Assembly (NCBI GenBank): GCA_027080725.1
Contig: JALWRC010000003.1
Location: 1-32,231, forward strand
From: Saprospiraceae bacterium
GTDB lineage: Bacteria; Bacteroidota; Bacteroidia; Chitinophagales; Saprospiraceae
Length of the DNA: 32,231 bases
Direction of reading: 5' to 3'
Part shown: in pieces, positions 32,192 through 32,231 of the stretch
Layout: each line of letters opens with the position of its first letter
Position numbering within the stretch: the first letter of the stretch is position 1
Notes under the pieces: generated by a model
The model's input: the letters and a program-made list of their open reading frames with translations, nothing else
Database searches by the model: none
What the model was told of the DNA's origin: nothing
Position numbers and translations under genes: made by a program

Positions 32192-32231
32192 CGTTCCCTT
32201 TCGCACAGAGGTGTAGGAGAGGGGGAAAGAT

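Noticed and set aside
1-32231. tRNA or rRNA genes
   Set aside because: No T-loop GGTTCGAATCC-type signature with matching arms, and no rRNA sequence, was seen in any intergenic region.

Overview
The window is a chromosomal segment of a Bacteroidota bacterium. Three things point there: a type IX secretion system (T9SS) and gliding set (porV, porU, a porP/sprF-family gene, gldJ); many promoters of the Bacteroidota form TAnnTTTG (mostly TACCTTTG or TATCTTTG) with no Shine-Dalgarno sequence before the starts; and Bacteroidota-style lipoproteins and OmpA/TSP3 proteins. A Saprospirales- or Chitinophagales-like member is my guess at a finer level, and it is weak.

Layout. (1) Positions 1-2905 are an accessory island. 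It holds the tail of an unidentified gene, a dense cluster of palindromic REP-like repeats, and one ATPase gene (AAA_14/DUF4143 type, minus strand) between two direct repeats of about 350 bp that are about 98% identical. Next to each repeat lie tandem 32-bp iterons, three in the ATPase promoter and two in a left copy that has lost its gene. (2) 2906-6630 holds an MscS-type channel, a secreted C1-type cysteine peptidase and a threonine aldolase. (3) 6777-16828 is the T9SS/gliding locus: porU and porV on the minus strand (557-bp spacer), diverging from a porP-family gene, gldJ and murF on the plus strand. (4) 16799-22978 holds a degenerate ureohydrolase-fold gene convergent with murF, an OmpA/TSP3 outer-membrane protein, recR, and a glycosyltransferase fusion overlapping recR by 4 nt. 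(5) 23119-28219 (all minus) holds a small lipoprotein, era, an unknown 194-aa gene, yebC and an APC permease. (6) 28479-29860 is the rpsF-rpsR-rplI ribosomal operon with a clear promoter, a structured leader and a terminator that lies inside the end of the convergent ygjP-like gene. (7) 29814-31641 holds ygjP-like and serC, overlapping by 11 nt. The window ends with a strong promoter (32164-32191) driving something beyond the edge.

How the genes work together. PorU (cell-surface C25-type sortase) and PorV (outer-membrane shuttle for cargo) act together at the outer membrane. The PorP/SprF-family protein and GldJ belong to the envelope-spanning T9SS/gliding apparatus. MurF, the OmpA protein and the glycosyltransferase concern the cell wall and envelope. 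The rest is housekeeping (RecR, Era, YebC, ribosomal proteins, SerC). The most unusual part is the ATPase/iteron/direct-repeat module at the left end. Several gene starts were moved downstream of the longest open frame, because the longer frame began inside a -7 promoter box (ATPase, small lipoprotein), before a terminator (murF) or in the direct repeat (MscS).
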